Source: Pedobacter nutrimenti
GTDB lineage: Bacteria; Bacteroidota; Bacteroidia; Sphingobacteriales; Sphingobacteriaceae
Assembly (NCBI RefSeq): GCF_003208655.1
Contig: NZ_QKLU01000009.1
Coordinates: 62,001 to 126,000, forward strand
Reading direction: 5' to 3'
Length of the DNA: 64,000 nt
The notes beneath the pieces were generated by a model. It saw only the letters and a list, made by a program, of their open reading frames with translations, had not been told where the DNA came from and ran no database searches. The translations under genes and the position numbers were made by a program. Numbering within the stretch: the first letter of the stretch is position 1; every line of letters starts with the position of its first letter. Of the stretch, positions 17,597 to 26,045 are shown piece by piece.

Positions 17597-20523
17597 AGAA
17601 TCCAAGCCAAAACAGCAAACTATTTCTATTTACATTATTTTTATTTTTCACACTACAAAAAGTACAAGCACAGGAAAACCAGCTCATCGAAATTAGCGGA
17701 CAGGTCACCAGCCAGGAAAGCAAAGAGCCACTGGCCGGTGTCAGCGTTTCGGTCAAAGGAACCATCAATGGCACCACTTCAGATCAAAACGGAAAATTCA
17801 AACTCCGCTCCCGCCTGAAATTTCCTTTTAAACTTTATTTTACCAGCATCGGGTTTCAACCACAGGAATTTGAGGTCAAAGAACCAGGTGCACAGCTGAA
17901 CATCGCTTTGGCCACCCAAACGATTTTAGGCAATGAGGTCGTAATTACGGCCTCCCGGGTCGAAGAAAGCATTTTAAAATCACCAGTAGCGATTGAAAAA
18001 CTCGACATCAGGGCCATCCGGGAATCTCCTGCCCCAAGTTTCTATGATGCCCTTGAAAACGTGAAAGGGGTACAAATGACCACTTCCAGTTTAACTTTTA
18101 AAATTCCCAACACCAGGGGTTTCAACATCCCAAGCAATTACAGGTTTATGCAATTGGTTGATGGCGTGGACATGCAGGCCGCCACACTGGGTGTGCCGCT
18201 GGGCAACGCTATTGGCCCTACCGAACTGGATATTGCCAGTGTCGAGATTACCCCTGGAGCCGCTTCGGCTTTATATGGAATGAATGCCATTAACGGGATG
18301 TCCAACCTGCTGACTAAAAGCCCATTTCTTTACCAGGGCTTAAGTGTTTATCAAAAAACCGGTTTAAACCATGTAGGAGGAACTGGTCGGGAGCTCAGTA
18401 ACCTCACTGAAACCGCTGTCCGGTATGCCAGGGCTTTTAACAATAAATTTGCTTTTAAGGTCAACCTCAGCTACCTGAGGGGAACAGACTGGCTTGCAGA
18501 TACAAGAACGGACCAGAATCCCAACAACTTAAAAAGTGCAAATCCTTCCTTTCCCTCTTTAAACGGAGAGAACAATGTTGCATTTGATGGCTGGAATAAA
18601 TATGGTGATGATGTACTTGCGGGGAGCAACACCGTTTCTGTAAGTGGGTTAAGCATCAATGGCAAAGCAAATCAGACCCTAAATGTAGCCCGTACAGGTT
18701 ATTGGGAAAAGGACCTGGTGAACCCTAATGTAGACAACCTGAAGTTCGACGCCTCCCTGCATTATCGATTTAATGATTTTCTGGAATTATCTTATGATTA
18801 CCGTGTTGGAAAAATGGATGGCGTATTTCAGCGTGGGAATAAAATCCAGCTCAACAATGTGGTCATTCAAAATCACAAAATAGAGCTTAAAGGGAGTAAT
18901 TTTTTAATCCGTGCCTATGCCTCTCTGGAAAATTCCGGGGACTCTTATAATGTAAAACCTCTGGCAGACAATCTGGACCTGGCCAGCGGTGGCAGCAACT
19001 CAGCATGGGGAACAAAGTTTAAAAATGCCCTTGGTGCTTATGCAACAGCAAACGGTGCTTTAACCGATGCCAATCTGGCGGCGGCAACAAAATACGCCAG
19101 GCAACAAGCAGATGCGGGCAGGGTTGAACCTGGGACACAGGCCTTTCAGGACCTAAAAAACACCATTATTGGCATTAACAATTGGGACATCAAATCTTCC
19201 ACCATTCCCGATGCACCGGTAACTGGCGGCGCTGCCCTGGTTCAGAAAAGCCATATGTACCACGCAGAAGGCCAATGGGATTTATCCAAACCGGTTAAAT
19301 ATTTTGACTTACTTGTTGGAGGGGATGCACGCATCTATGAAATTATTCCCGATGGCAACAGTTTTGTCGATTTCAGCAGGCCCATTGCAGACCGGGGTAA
19401 ACAGCTCCCCGACGGAACTTATGGTAAAAATGTATACTATAAAAAATTCGGGGGCTTTGCACAGGCCACCAAAACCTTTTTTGACGAAAAGTTAAAGATT
19501 TTTGCCTCACTGCGTTTTGACTACAATCCAGAATTCGACCCTAAATTTACGCCAAGACTGGCTGCGGTATATTCTCCGGATGAACACAATAATTTCAGGA
19601 TCACTTATCAGCAGGGCTATCGTTTCCCCGGCTTATTTGAAGCATTATCCTATGTCAACAACGGGCGGGTAAAAAGAGTAGGTAGTCTTTCTTACATCAA
19701 TGAAGGTTTAGGTTATCTGGACAACAGTTATACCCGTGCTTCCGGGGTTATCTTTAACTCAGCGGTTAACGCTGCTGTAGCCGCTGGTGCAGACCGCAAT
19801 ACCGCAGCGCTGGCCAACCGGGATTTACTGGTAAAAGCAGACCTTCCCAAAGCACGTCCTGAACAAATCAATTCCCTGGAAGTGGGTTACAAAAGTGTCT
19901 TTTTGGACAATCGTTTAATTCTGGATATTGACGCCTATACCAATACTTACAATGGCTTTCTGGGTCAGGTCCAGGTTGACGTCCCCAAAGGGGCAACGGT
20001 GGGCTCGGATGCGGCTGTTTTAAATATGCTTGATGCCAATCGTGACGCTGGACAAGACCGTTACAGAGTCTACACCAATGCCAAGAATAAATACCGCAAC
20101 TATGGCTCTGCTTTTGGACTGACCTATAATTTTTATAAAAAATACACCATAGCAGGAAACGTGAGCTTCAACAAAATCAAATCCAATGAAAATACAGATT
20201 TGTTTGTCACCGGTTTCAACACACCCGAATGGGCAACCAACCTGACCTTTGGAAACCGGGAAATTGTAAAAAACCTGGGTTTTAGTGTGGTGTACAAATG
20301 GCAGGATGCCTTTTTGTGGGAAAGCCCTCTGGTTACCGGACGGGTAGAACCCATTCACACCTTTGACGCTCAGGTGAGCTATAAAGTTCCCCAGGTCAAA
20401 TCAACTATAAAAATCGGGGGCACCAATATTTTTAATACCCCTTATATCCAATATGCCGGGGGGCCTACCCTCGGCGCGCTTTATTACGTGGCCATTACTT
20501 TTGAAGGCCTGCTCAATAAATAA
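17593..20523 (+). CDS. TonB-dependent outer-membrane receptor with carboxypeptidase-regulatory-like domain
   Basis: A 976-residue outer-membrane importer energised by TonB-ExbBD. The signal peptide ends at KVQAQ near residue 27. A CarboxypepD_reg-like beta-sandwich (ISGQVTSQESKEPLAGVSV...) covers roughly 32-115, the plug follows (NEVVITASRVEESILKSPVAIEKL), and a 22-strand barrel ends in the typical C-terminal aromatic strand. No SusD partner gene follows, so it is closer to stand-alone receptors for siderophores, cobalamin or small ligands than to glycan SusCD pairs. Ligand unknown. The start is fixed by the signal peptide and by the ATGA overlap with the leader ORF. Confidence 0.95.
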   Translation: MKNPSQNSKLFLFTLFLFFTLQKVQAQENQLIEISGQVTSQESKEPLAGVSVSVKGTINGTTSDQNGKFKLRSRLKFPFKLYFTSIGFQPQEFEVKEPGAQLNIALATQTILGNEVVITASRVEESILKSPVAIEKLDIRAIRESPAPSFYDALENVKGVQMTTSSLTFKIPNTRGFNIPSNYRFMQLVDGVDMQAATLGVPLGNAIGPTELDIASVEITPGAASALYGMNAINGMSNLLTKSPFLYQGLSVYQKTGLNHVGGTGRELSNLTETAVRYARAFNNKFAFKVNLSYLRGTDWLADTRTDQNPNNLKSANPSFPSLNGENNVAFDGWNKYGDDVLAGSNTVSVSGLSINGKANQTLNVARTGYWEKDLVNPNVDNLKFDASLHYRFNDFLELSYDYRVGKMDGVFQRGNKIQLNNVVIQNHKIELKGSNFLIRAYASLENSGDSYNVKPLADNLDLASGGSNSAWGTKFKNALGAYATANGALTDANLAAATKYARQQADAGRVEPGTQAFQDLKNTIIGINNWDIKSSTIPDAPVTGGAALVQKSHMYHAEGQWDLSKPVKYFDLLVGGDARIYEIIPDGNSFVDFSRPIADRGKQLPDGTYGKNVYYKKFGGFAQATKTFFDEKLKIFASLRFDYNPEFDPKFTPRLAAVYSPDEHNNFRITYQQGYRFPGLFEALSYVNNGRVKRVGSLSYINEGLGYLDNSYTRASGVIFNSAVNAAVAAGADRNTAALANRDLLVKADLPKARPEQINSLEVGYKSVFLDNRLILDIDAYTNTYNGFLGQVQVDVPKGATVGSDAAVLNMLDANRDAGQDRYRVYTNAKNKYRNYGSAFGLTYNFYKKYTIAGNVSFNKIKSNENTDLFVTGFNTPEWATNLTFGNREIVKNLGFSVVYKWQDAFLWESPLVTGRVEPIHTFDAQVSYKVPQVKSTIKIGGTNIFNTPYIQYAGGPTLGALYYVAITFEGLLNK

Positions 20524-20557
20524 AAAAAGCCGGAGGAAATTTCCTCCGGCTTTTTTT
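20522..20557. terminator. Bidirectional terminator, 36-bp perfect palindrome
   Basis: Seven A, stem GCCGGAGGAAA / TTTCCTCCGGC, seven T: a perfect inverted repeat between the convergent TonB receptor and response regulator. It begins inside the receptor stop codon and touches the regulator stop at 20556. Confidence 0.9.
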
Positions 20558-20924
20558 ACAATGGTTTCAATAAAAGCTTATCTATTTTATTCATCACATG
20601 AGCGATGTCAAAAGGCTTTCCAATATAGTCATCCGCGCAAGCCTGCACGCTCATTTGTTTACTTCTTGCATTTGCAGACATCACAATGACCGGAATATTC
20701 CTGGTGGCAGACTGGGCTTTCAAATCTTTGCAGACGTCAATTCCATTGGCATCGGGCAGCATCACATCAATCACAAAAAGGTCAGGGACCGATTTTTTCA
20801 GCAGTTCTTTCAACTCACTAAATGATGAAGATAACTCGAGTTCATAACCTTCTTCCTTAAGAAGGAGCTCAAAAACGTCCCTGATGTCGTGATCATCTTC
20901 AAGTACAAATATTCTTTTTGCCAT
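20556..20924 (-). CDS. Single-domain CheY-like response regulator
   Basis: A 122-residue receiver domain alone. Key residues: Glu9-Asp10-Asp11 (VLEDDHD), phosphoacceptor Asp53 (VIDVMLPDANG), Ser83 (VMSAN) and Lys103 (IGKPFD). The absence of an output domain implies signalling by protein contact or phosphotransfer. No kinase is nearby. It stands alone between the TonB receptor terminator and the P-type ATPase operon. Confidence 0.93.
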   Translation of the reverse strand: MAKRIFVLEDDHDIRDVFELLLKEEGYELELSSSFSELKELLKKSVPDLFVIDVMLPDANGIDVCKDLKAQSATRNIPVIVMSANARSKQMSVQACADDYIGKPFDIAHVMNKIDKLLLKPL

Positions 20925-21044
20925 ATGAAATATGCCCTTAATAATATCTTATTTAAAGAGCAAACATTATTCCATAGGCGATTAAAAAAATAAAATATAA
21001 TGAAATAATGACATACCGCTAAGGACTTAACTTAATTTTAAAGA

Positions 21045-23039
21045 TCAGCTAACCTTAATCCGCTGAATACGCACCGCATTGAGTATAGCCAGCAAAGCAA
21101 CACCAACATCTGCAATTACAGCTTCCCAAAGTGTAGCTACTCCACCAGCCCCAAGAATCAGCACAATTATTTTAACCCCCATCGCCAGTGCAATATTTTG
21201 CCACACCACACTTCTGGTCAGTTTACCTATTTTTATCGCCGTAACGATTTTCATGGGCTGATCATTCTGGATAACGATATCAGCGGTTTCTATTGTGGCA
21301 TCACTGCCCAGCCCGCCCATGGCAATGCCTGCATCAGCCAAGGCAACAACCGGTGCATCGTTCACTCCGTCACCCACAAAAGCAATCCGTCTTTCTTTGG
21401 CCTTCAAGCCTTCTACTTTTTCCACTTTACCTTCCGGCAATAAGCCCCCGAAAGCCTGGTCCATTCCCAACAATTTCGCCACCCGGTCTACGACACTCTG
21501 TTTGTCTCCACTCAACATCACCGTTTTAATATCCAGCTCGTGCAAAGCCTTAATTGTTGCTCCTGCATCTTCTTTAATTTCATCAGCAATGGTAAAATAA
21601 CCGGCATACTGTCCTTCTACCGCAACCATCACAATTGTATCTTCTTCCTGCTCTGCCACAGGATCATAAGTGATATTGTACTTTTTAAGCAGTCCGGCAT
21701 TGCCCGCCAGGACTGTTTTTCCTTCCACTTTTCCTTTTAATCCCATCCCGGCAACCTCTTCCACATTTTCTATTTTCAGGCCTTCTGTTTGATTTCCTGC
21801 ATACTGGCTAATGGCAAGGGCAATAGGATGTGTCGATTTACTTTCCAGGCCGGCAGTTAAACGGATCAGCTCCTGCTTATCAAACGATCCTGTAACAACT
21901 TTTTGAACATTAAAGACACCTTTGGTCAGCGTTCCGGTTTTGTCCATTACAATTGTATCAATTTTGGTCATGACGTCCAGAAAATTAGATCCCTTAAAAA
22001 GAATTCCATTTTTGGACGCCAGGCCAATCCCTCCGAAATAGCCCAAAGGAATGGAAACCACCAGCGCGCAAGGACAACTGATGACCAGAAAAACCAGCCC
22101 CCTGTAAAACCAATCCTGAAAAACGTAGTTCTGTACAAAAAAGTAAGGCAGCACAACAACCATCAGCGCCAGCAGAAAAACGATTGGGGTGTATACTTTT
22201 GCAAAACGGGAAATAAACAACTGGGTCTGCGACTTTCTGGCAGTTGCATCCTGCACCATCTCCAGTATTTTACTCAGTTTGCTATCCTGAAAAAGAGACT
22301 TTACTCTAATTTCTGTCAGGGTATTGAGGTTAATCATTCCGGCCAGCACCTGCTCTCCTTTCAATTTGGTATCGGGTTTACTTTCACCCGTCATGGCTGC
22401 CGTATTGTACACGCCTTTATCGGAAAGAAGAATACCATCCAGAGCTACCTTCTCTCCTGGTTTGACTTGTATAACCTCTTCAATCTCTACTTCAGCGGGC
22501 TTAACATGGATTGCTTTTCCTTCTCTTAACACAGTCACCGTGTCTGGTCTAATGTCAAGTAATGCTTTAATGTTGCGTTTTGCACGGTTTACCGCCGCAT
22601 CCTGAAACCATTCACCTATGGAATAGAACACCATTACCGCTACCCCTTCACTGTAAGAGCCAATGGCAAAAGCGCCGATGGTCGCTACGCTCATTAAAAA
22701 AAACTCATTAAAAAAGTCGAGACGAATTGCTTTTCTGAAAGCCAGTGCGAGCACATTATAACCGGCAAGCAAATAAGCAATTCCAAAAATGATCAGCTCT
22801 GTAAGGTTACCGAATTTAATTTTAAAGCCGTAATCCAGACTAAGCATTATAAAAAGAATAAGCAATGCAGAAAGCAAAGGCCAGTGCGATGTCCAGCCCT
22901 GTTGTTCACCATCACCATGGTTATGTCCGTCATCATCAGAATGAACGGATATAGCATCATGGTCATGACCACAGCAATGTGACGCTGTATGAGGTTTATG
23001 TGCTTTAATTACGGGTTCTTTTATTGTTGTATTTTCCAT
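21045..23039 (-). CDS. Zn/Cd/Co/Pb-type P1B ATPase (ZntA/CadA-like)
   Basis: Inner-membrane metal-exporting ATPase, 664 residues from the ATG at 23039 (the in-frame ATG 12 codons earlier lies in the gap after the Fur gene). Instead of a CxxC HMA domain the N-terminus has a His/Cys/Asp-rich stretch (HCCGHDHD, then DDDGHNHGDGE). Features in order: two TM hairpins, the TGES actuator loop, the CPC metal motif at 322-324, the phosphorylated Asp366 in DKTGTLTKG, the nucleotide-domain HP motif (STHPIA), the hinge GDGVNDAP, and a last helix ADVGVALLAILNAVR with the Asp typical of divalent Zn/Cd pumps. It follows the Fur-family gene by 48 nt and is probably regulated by it. Confidence 0.95.
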   Translation of the reverse strand: MENTTIKEPVIKAHKPHTASHCCGHDHDAISVHSDDDGHNHGDGEQQGWTSHWPLLSALLILFIMLSLDYGFKIKFGNLTELIIFGIAYLLAGYNVLALAFRKAIRLDFFNEFFLMSVATIGAFAIGSYSEGVAVMVFYSIGEWFQDAAVNRAKRNIKALLDIRPDTVTVLREGKAIHVKPAEVEIEEVIQVKPGEKVALDGILLSDKGVYNTAAMTGESKPDTKLKGEQVLAGMINLNTLTEIRVKSLFQDSKLSKILEMVQDATARKSQTQLFISRFAKVYTPIVFLLALMVVVLPYFFVQNYVFQDWFYRGLVFLVISCPCALVVSIPLGYFGGIGLASKNGILFKGSNFLDVMTKIDTIVMDKTGTLTKGVFNVQKVVTGSFDKQELIRLTAGLESKSTHPIALAISQYAGNQTEGLKIENVEEVAGMGLKGKVEGKTVLAGNAGLLKKYNITYDPVAEQEEDTIVMVAVEGQYAGYFTIADEIKEDAGATIKALHELDIKTVMLSGDKQSVVDRVAKLLGMDQAFGGLLPEGKVEKVEGLKAKERRIAFVGDGVNDAPVVALADAGIAMGGLGSDATIETADIVIQNDQPMKIVTAIKIGKLTRSVVWQNIALAMGVKIIVLILGAGGVATLWEAVIADVGVALLAILNAVRIQRIKVS

Positions 23040-23087
23040 AGTACCAGTTTCTTTGAAAACAAAAATAAGGTACACGGCCTTGCAATG

Positions 23088-23519
23088 CTATTGCAAAGTT
23101 TTTATTTCGCACTGGTCACAGATGCCTTTGACCACAACGTTGATTTCTTCGGAACGAAAATGGACAGGCAGCGTGATTTCAGGAATAGGTGTTTTTGAAA
23201 GGCAGTAGGTTGCCTGGCATTGATTGCAAAAAAAATGGAGGTGTACATCATGATGGCTGCCCTCTTCACATTGCTCTTTACATAATGCGTACTTGGCAGC
23301 GCCGGTACCATCTTCAATCTGATGCACCAGCCCCTTTTCTTCAAACACTTTTAAAGTCCTGTACAGGGTGATCCGGTCGGCCGGTTCCATGCCTTTTTCC
23401 AGATCATTCAGACTGATTGCTGAAATTTGTTTCAACAAAAAATCCAAGACCAGCAGTCGCATGGCTGTTGGGTTAATGTTCTTTTTAACCAGCCGCGATT
23501 CTAATTCTTCTGTCCTCAT
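23088..23519 (-). CDS. Fur-family metalloregulator (Zur-like)
   Basis: A 143-residue Fur-family repressor: N-terminal winged helix (NPTAMRLLVLDFLL... RITLYRTLKVFEEKGLV) and a C-terminal dimerisation domain with the HHDVHLHFFCNQC metal segment and the second CxxC (CDQC) near the end, giving the structural zinc site. Its position directly before a Zn/Cd-type ATPase suggests a zinc-responsive (Zur-like) role, though Zur normally represses uptake rather than export, so peroxide- or other metal-sensing is possible. The ATG at 23519 is preceded by AGGAGG, an unusually good Shine-Dalgarno sequence for this genome but set 13 nt away. Confidence 0.92.
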   Translation of the reverse strand: MRTEELESRLVKKNINPTAMRLLVLDFLLKQISAISLNDLEKGMEPADRITLYRTLKVFEEKGLVHQIEDGTGAAKYALCKEQCEEGSHHDVHLHFFCNQCQATYCLSKTPIPEITLPVHFRSEEINVVVKGICDQCEIKTLQ

Positions 23520-23545
23520 TATATGTTACAGCCTCCTGAGCCTTT

Positions 23546-23689
23546 CTATTTTTCCGGATGTTTAAAGATACGGTTTTTATCTTTAAGCCATTGGGTCAGC
23601 CCACCTGCAGAAAGTACACATTTAGGTAATTTTTCTTTCGTCAAGACACTACAGCAATAAACAAGATATTGTCTAATAAAAAGGTTCAT
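23546..23689 (-). CDS. Possible small protein upstream of the Fur gene
   Basis: A 47-codon frame from ATG 23689 to TAG 23546, ending 26 nt before the Fur ATG. The product has a hydrophobic start, a CCS at residues 12-14, Cys24, and a tail LTQWLKDKNRIFKHPEK whose codon choice looks like that of real genes here. No family is recognised. If translated it would be the first gene of a small ORF-fur-ATPase unit, either as a leader peptide or a small metal-related protein. No exact -7 box is seen upstream, and it could be non-coding. Confidence 0.35.
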   Translation of the reverse strand: MNLFIRQYLVYCCSVLTKEKLPKCVLSAGGLTQWLKDKNRIFKHPEK

Positions 23690-23745
23690 CTGAATTTTTG
23701 TGATAGACGCTTACGGGGAAAAATATATCCATAACATTCAAAAAC

Positions 23746-23780
23746 AAAAAAAGCCTTGCAACAAATGTTACAAGGCTTTT
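23746..23780 (-). terminator. Intrinsic terminator after tRNA-Asn
   Basis: On the minus strand, stem GCCTTGTAACA / TGTTGCAAGGC (one mismatch) followed by a T tract, starting 9 nt past the tRNA 3' end. Confidence 0.85.
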
Positions 23781-23788
23781 CCTTAATG

Positions 23789-23862
23789 CTCCCGAAGCTG
23801 GGCTCGAACCAGCGACCCTCTGATTAACAGTCAGATGCTCTAACCGGCTGAGCTATTCGGGA
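23789..23862 (-). tRNA. tRNA-Asn (GTT)
   Basis: A 74-nt cloverleaf: acceptor TCCCGAA/TTCGGGA with discriminator G, D arm AGCTCAGCCGGTTAGAGC, anticodon arm CTGACTGTTAATCAG with anticodon GTT, and T arm GCTGGTTCGAGCCCAGC. The 3' CCA is not encoded (GCA follows). A terminator follows on the same strand. Confidence 0.97.
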
Positions 23863-24003
23863 TTCCGGCTATCCTAAAAACGCTTCTGGATTTATTTAAG
23901 AACACAAATCCTTGTTCGTTTTGGGAATGCAATATTAGGGGTTTTAATTTATTTATGCAATATTTGCAGTGAAAAAAATTATAAAAAAAACAAGATTCAA
24001 CGT

Positions 24004-24918
24004 ATGAGCCTGATAATCATAGGAACTGTAGCATTCGATGCCATTGAAACTCCTTTTGGAAAAACGGATAAAATAGTAGGGGGAGCAGCAACTTACGCTG
24101 GCCTGGCCGCATCTTATTTCTATAATAAAGTCAAAATTGTTGCCGTTGTGGGTGATGATTTTCACAAAGAAGACATTGAAACATTCGAGCAACATGGGAT
24201 TGATACAGAAGGATTGCAAATAAAAGCGGGTGAAAAGTCTTTTTTCTGGTCAGGAAAATACCACAATGACATGAACAGCCGGGATACTTTGGTTACAGAC
24301 CTTAACGTGCTTGCAGACTTTGATCCGGTTATTCCAGAAAATTACCAGGATTGTGAATACCTGATGTTGGGCAACCTGACTCCTCAGGTGCAGCAAACGG
24401 TTATTAAGAGACTTAAAAACCGCCCGAAACTTATTGTTATGGACACCATGAACTTCTGGATGGACATTGCAATGGACGACCTGCTTGAAACCATAAAATT
24501 GGTAGATGTACTGACCATCAACGATGCTGAAGCCCGTCAGCTCTCCGGAGAATATTCGCTGGTAAAAGCAGCAAAGAAAATTTTAACAATGGGACCAAAA
24601 TATCTGATCATAAAAAAAGGAGAACATGGTGCCTTATTATTTGATGAGAACCAGATCTTCTCCGCTCCTGCCCTACCGCTGGCAGAAGTATTCGATCCAA
24701 CGGGTGCAGGCGATACATTTGCAGGTGGATTTATAGGCTATATGGCTAAAGTTGGCACTGTTAATTTCAACAACATGAAAAATGCAATTATTTATGGTTC
24801 CGCCCTGGCTTCCTTCTGTGTTGAAAAGTTTGGCACTGAAAAAATCCTCAATTTACAAGAGGAAGACATCGCAGAACGTGTAAAAGAATTCGTCAACCTG
24901 AGCTCTTTTACCATATAG
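24004..24918 (+). CDS. PfkB-family carbohydrate/nucleoside kinase
   Basis: A 304-residue cytosolic kinase of the ribokinase/PfkB fold. The N-terminal substrate-binding GGAATYAGLAASYF and the PfkB signature DPTGAGDTFAGGFIGY, with the catalytic Asp of GAGD near residue 238, are clear. LTINDAEARQLSG in the middle is typical. The substrate (ribose, fructose, adenosine or other) cannot be assigned. The gene is monocistronic and ends at a bidirectional hairpin. Confidence 0.92.
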   Translation: MSLIIIGTVAFDAIETPFGKTDKIVGGAATYAGLAASYFYNKVKIVAVVGDDFHKEDIETFEQHGIDTEGLQIKAGEKSFFWSGKYHNDMNSRDTLVTDLNVLADFDPVIPENYQDCEYLMLGNLTPQVQQTVIKRLKNRPKLIVMDTMNFWMDIAMDDLLETIKLVDVLTINDAEARQLSGEYSLVKAAKKILTMGPKYLIIKKGEHGALLFDENQIFSAPALPLAEVFDPTGAGDTFAGGFIGYMAKVGTVNFNNMKNAIIYGSALASFCVEKFGTEKILNLQEEDIAERVKEFVNLSSFTI

Positions 24919-24954
24919 TTGATATAGGCAACAAAAAACATCAAGTTTATCTAA

Positions 24955-24996
24955 TAAAAAAACAAGCCTGGGTATTTGCCCAGGCTTGTTTTTTTA
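24955..24996. terminator. Bidirectional terminator between the PfkB kinase and cytochrome b5-like genes
   Basis: A tract, stem ACAAGCCTGGG / CCCAGGCTTGT with a six-base loop, T tract. It serves the plus-strand kinase and, read in reverse, the minus-strand gene ending at 24994. Confidence 0.88.
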
Positions 24997-25233
24997 TACA
25001 CTCAATTTTCCCACCACACAAAACCGTTCAAAAACCGCTTCTGTATGAGGCGCATCAGAGAGCTCATCGGTCAGGTCCTGCCCTGCCCAGTGCTCATAAT
25101 GCTTGCCATTTCTCCATAACCGGCTTTCTGTAACCTCATAAATCAAACCTCTGTAAGCGACCCAGATTTCGGGTTTGTCTTGTCCGTTACGAAGTGCAAG
25201 CTGTTGTCTGCTATATAGGGGAAGGTCTATCAT
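24994..25233 (-). CDS. Small cytochrome b5-like heme-binding protein
   Basis: A 79-residue soluble protein similar to a single cytochrome b5-like heme/steroid-binding domain of the MAPR-like short type. Motifs: YRGLIYEVTESRLW and HYEHWAGQDLT, with candidate heme-facing His residues in HYEHW, and a closing FERFCVVGKL. Classic b5 has two His ligands; here the second is not obvious. Likely a small electron carrier or heme/steroid binder; partner unknown. A sigma factor gene follows upstream on the same strand but has its own terminator. Confidence 0.8.
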   Translation of the reverse strand: MIDLPLYSRQQLALRNGQDKPEIWVAYRGLIYEVTESRLWRNGKHYEHWAGQDLTDELSDAPHTEAVFERFCVVGKLSV

Positions 25234-25292
25234 TCATTCAAGATAAGTTTCAAAAATAGGTTTTTGATTTTGCTTCCCTAATGCTTTGAAAA

Positions 25293-25331
25293 TAAAAAAG
25301 CGCGTTGATGATTGATCAACGCGCTTTATAA
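25293..25331 (-). terminator. Intrinsic terminator after the ECF sigma gene
   Basis: Stem AAGCGCGTTGAT / ATCAACGCGCTT with a 5-base loop and T run on the minus strand, 13 nt past the sigma factor stop. Confidence 0.87.
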
Positions 25332-25343
25332 AATTTAGAACAA

Positions 25344-25874
25344 CTAGGCCATTTCTGCACCCAATATATCTTTTGAATATGTTTTTAAATATTTTTTTAA
25401 AATCTGACGTGCCACATGAATTCTGGTTTTCACTGTACCAATCGGAATCTCCAGCATATCTGCAATCTCATGGTATTTATATCCTTCAAAATATTTAATA
25501 AAAGGCACATAATATTCCGGTTGTAAAGTAGCCAATGCCTTATTGATGTCACCTATAACGAATTTACTGTCGCTGGTATTTTTAGTTGCACTGTAATGCA
25601 GATTTGCAGAAGAAATATCTTCAGATTTTGTAATCAGTGCATTGGTTTTAACCAGGCGCCGATAATTATTAATGAAAGTATTTTTCATTATCGTAAACAG
25701 CCAGCCTTTAAGATTGGTCCCCTCTTTAAACTTACTGTAATAGGTTACGGCCTTTAACATCGTATCCTGTACCAGGTCGTTTGCATCTTCAAGATCTTTG
25801 GTAAAATTTAAAGCGAATGACTGTAAAGAAACTGAATGATCATGCAGCTGGAGGTTGAATTCATTTTTTGTCAT
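25344..25874 (-). CDS. ECF-type RNA polymerase sigma factor
   Basis: A 176-residue sigma-70 family ECF factor: region 2 includes DANDLVQDTMLKA (-10 recognition) and LKGWLFTIMKNTFIN; region 4 has the helix-turn-helix YHEIADMLEIPIGTVKTRIHVARQILKKYL. It resembles the conserved stand-alone ECF sigma of Bacteroidota that has no adjacent anti-sigma gene, and none is present here. Regulon unknown. Monocistronic, with a terminator after it. Confidence 0.93.
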   Translation of the reverse strand: MTKNEFNLQLHDHSVSLQSFALNFTKDLEDANDLVQDTMLKAVTYYSKFKEGTNLKGWLFTIMKNTFINNYRRLVKTNALITKSEDISSANLHYSATKNTSDSKFVIGDINKALATLQPEYYVPFIKYFEGYKYHEIADMLEIPIGTVKTRIHVARQILKKYLKTYSKDILGAEMA

Positions 25875-26045
25875 AATGTTTTAAGTTTTAAGTAGTTAAA
25901 AAAGCAAACAAACAGGATCTTAAACGTGGCGCTATCGAGTTTGTTTAATATTACATACTAAAGCTTATACAACATATGTACCAAAAAATAAAGTAAAATT
26001 TAATTAAAAATAATTATGATGCTAAAATGTTCAAATCAAGGCCTG

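Noticed and set aside
21903..22529. 208-codon plus-strand open frame opposite the P-type ATPase
   Set aside because: Shadow of a well-conserved gene on the other strand; no recognisable domain or promoter.
23520..23862. tRNA-Asn as an attachment site with an integrated element
   Set aside because: No integrase, no repeated tRNA 3' end and ordinary genes on both sides.
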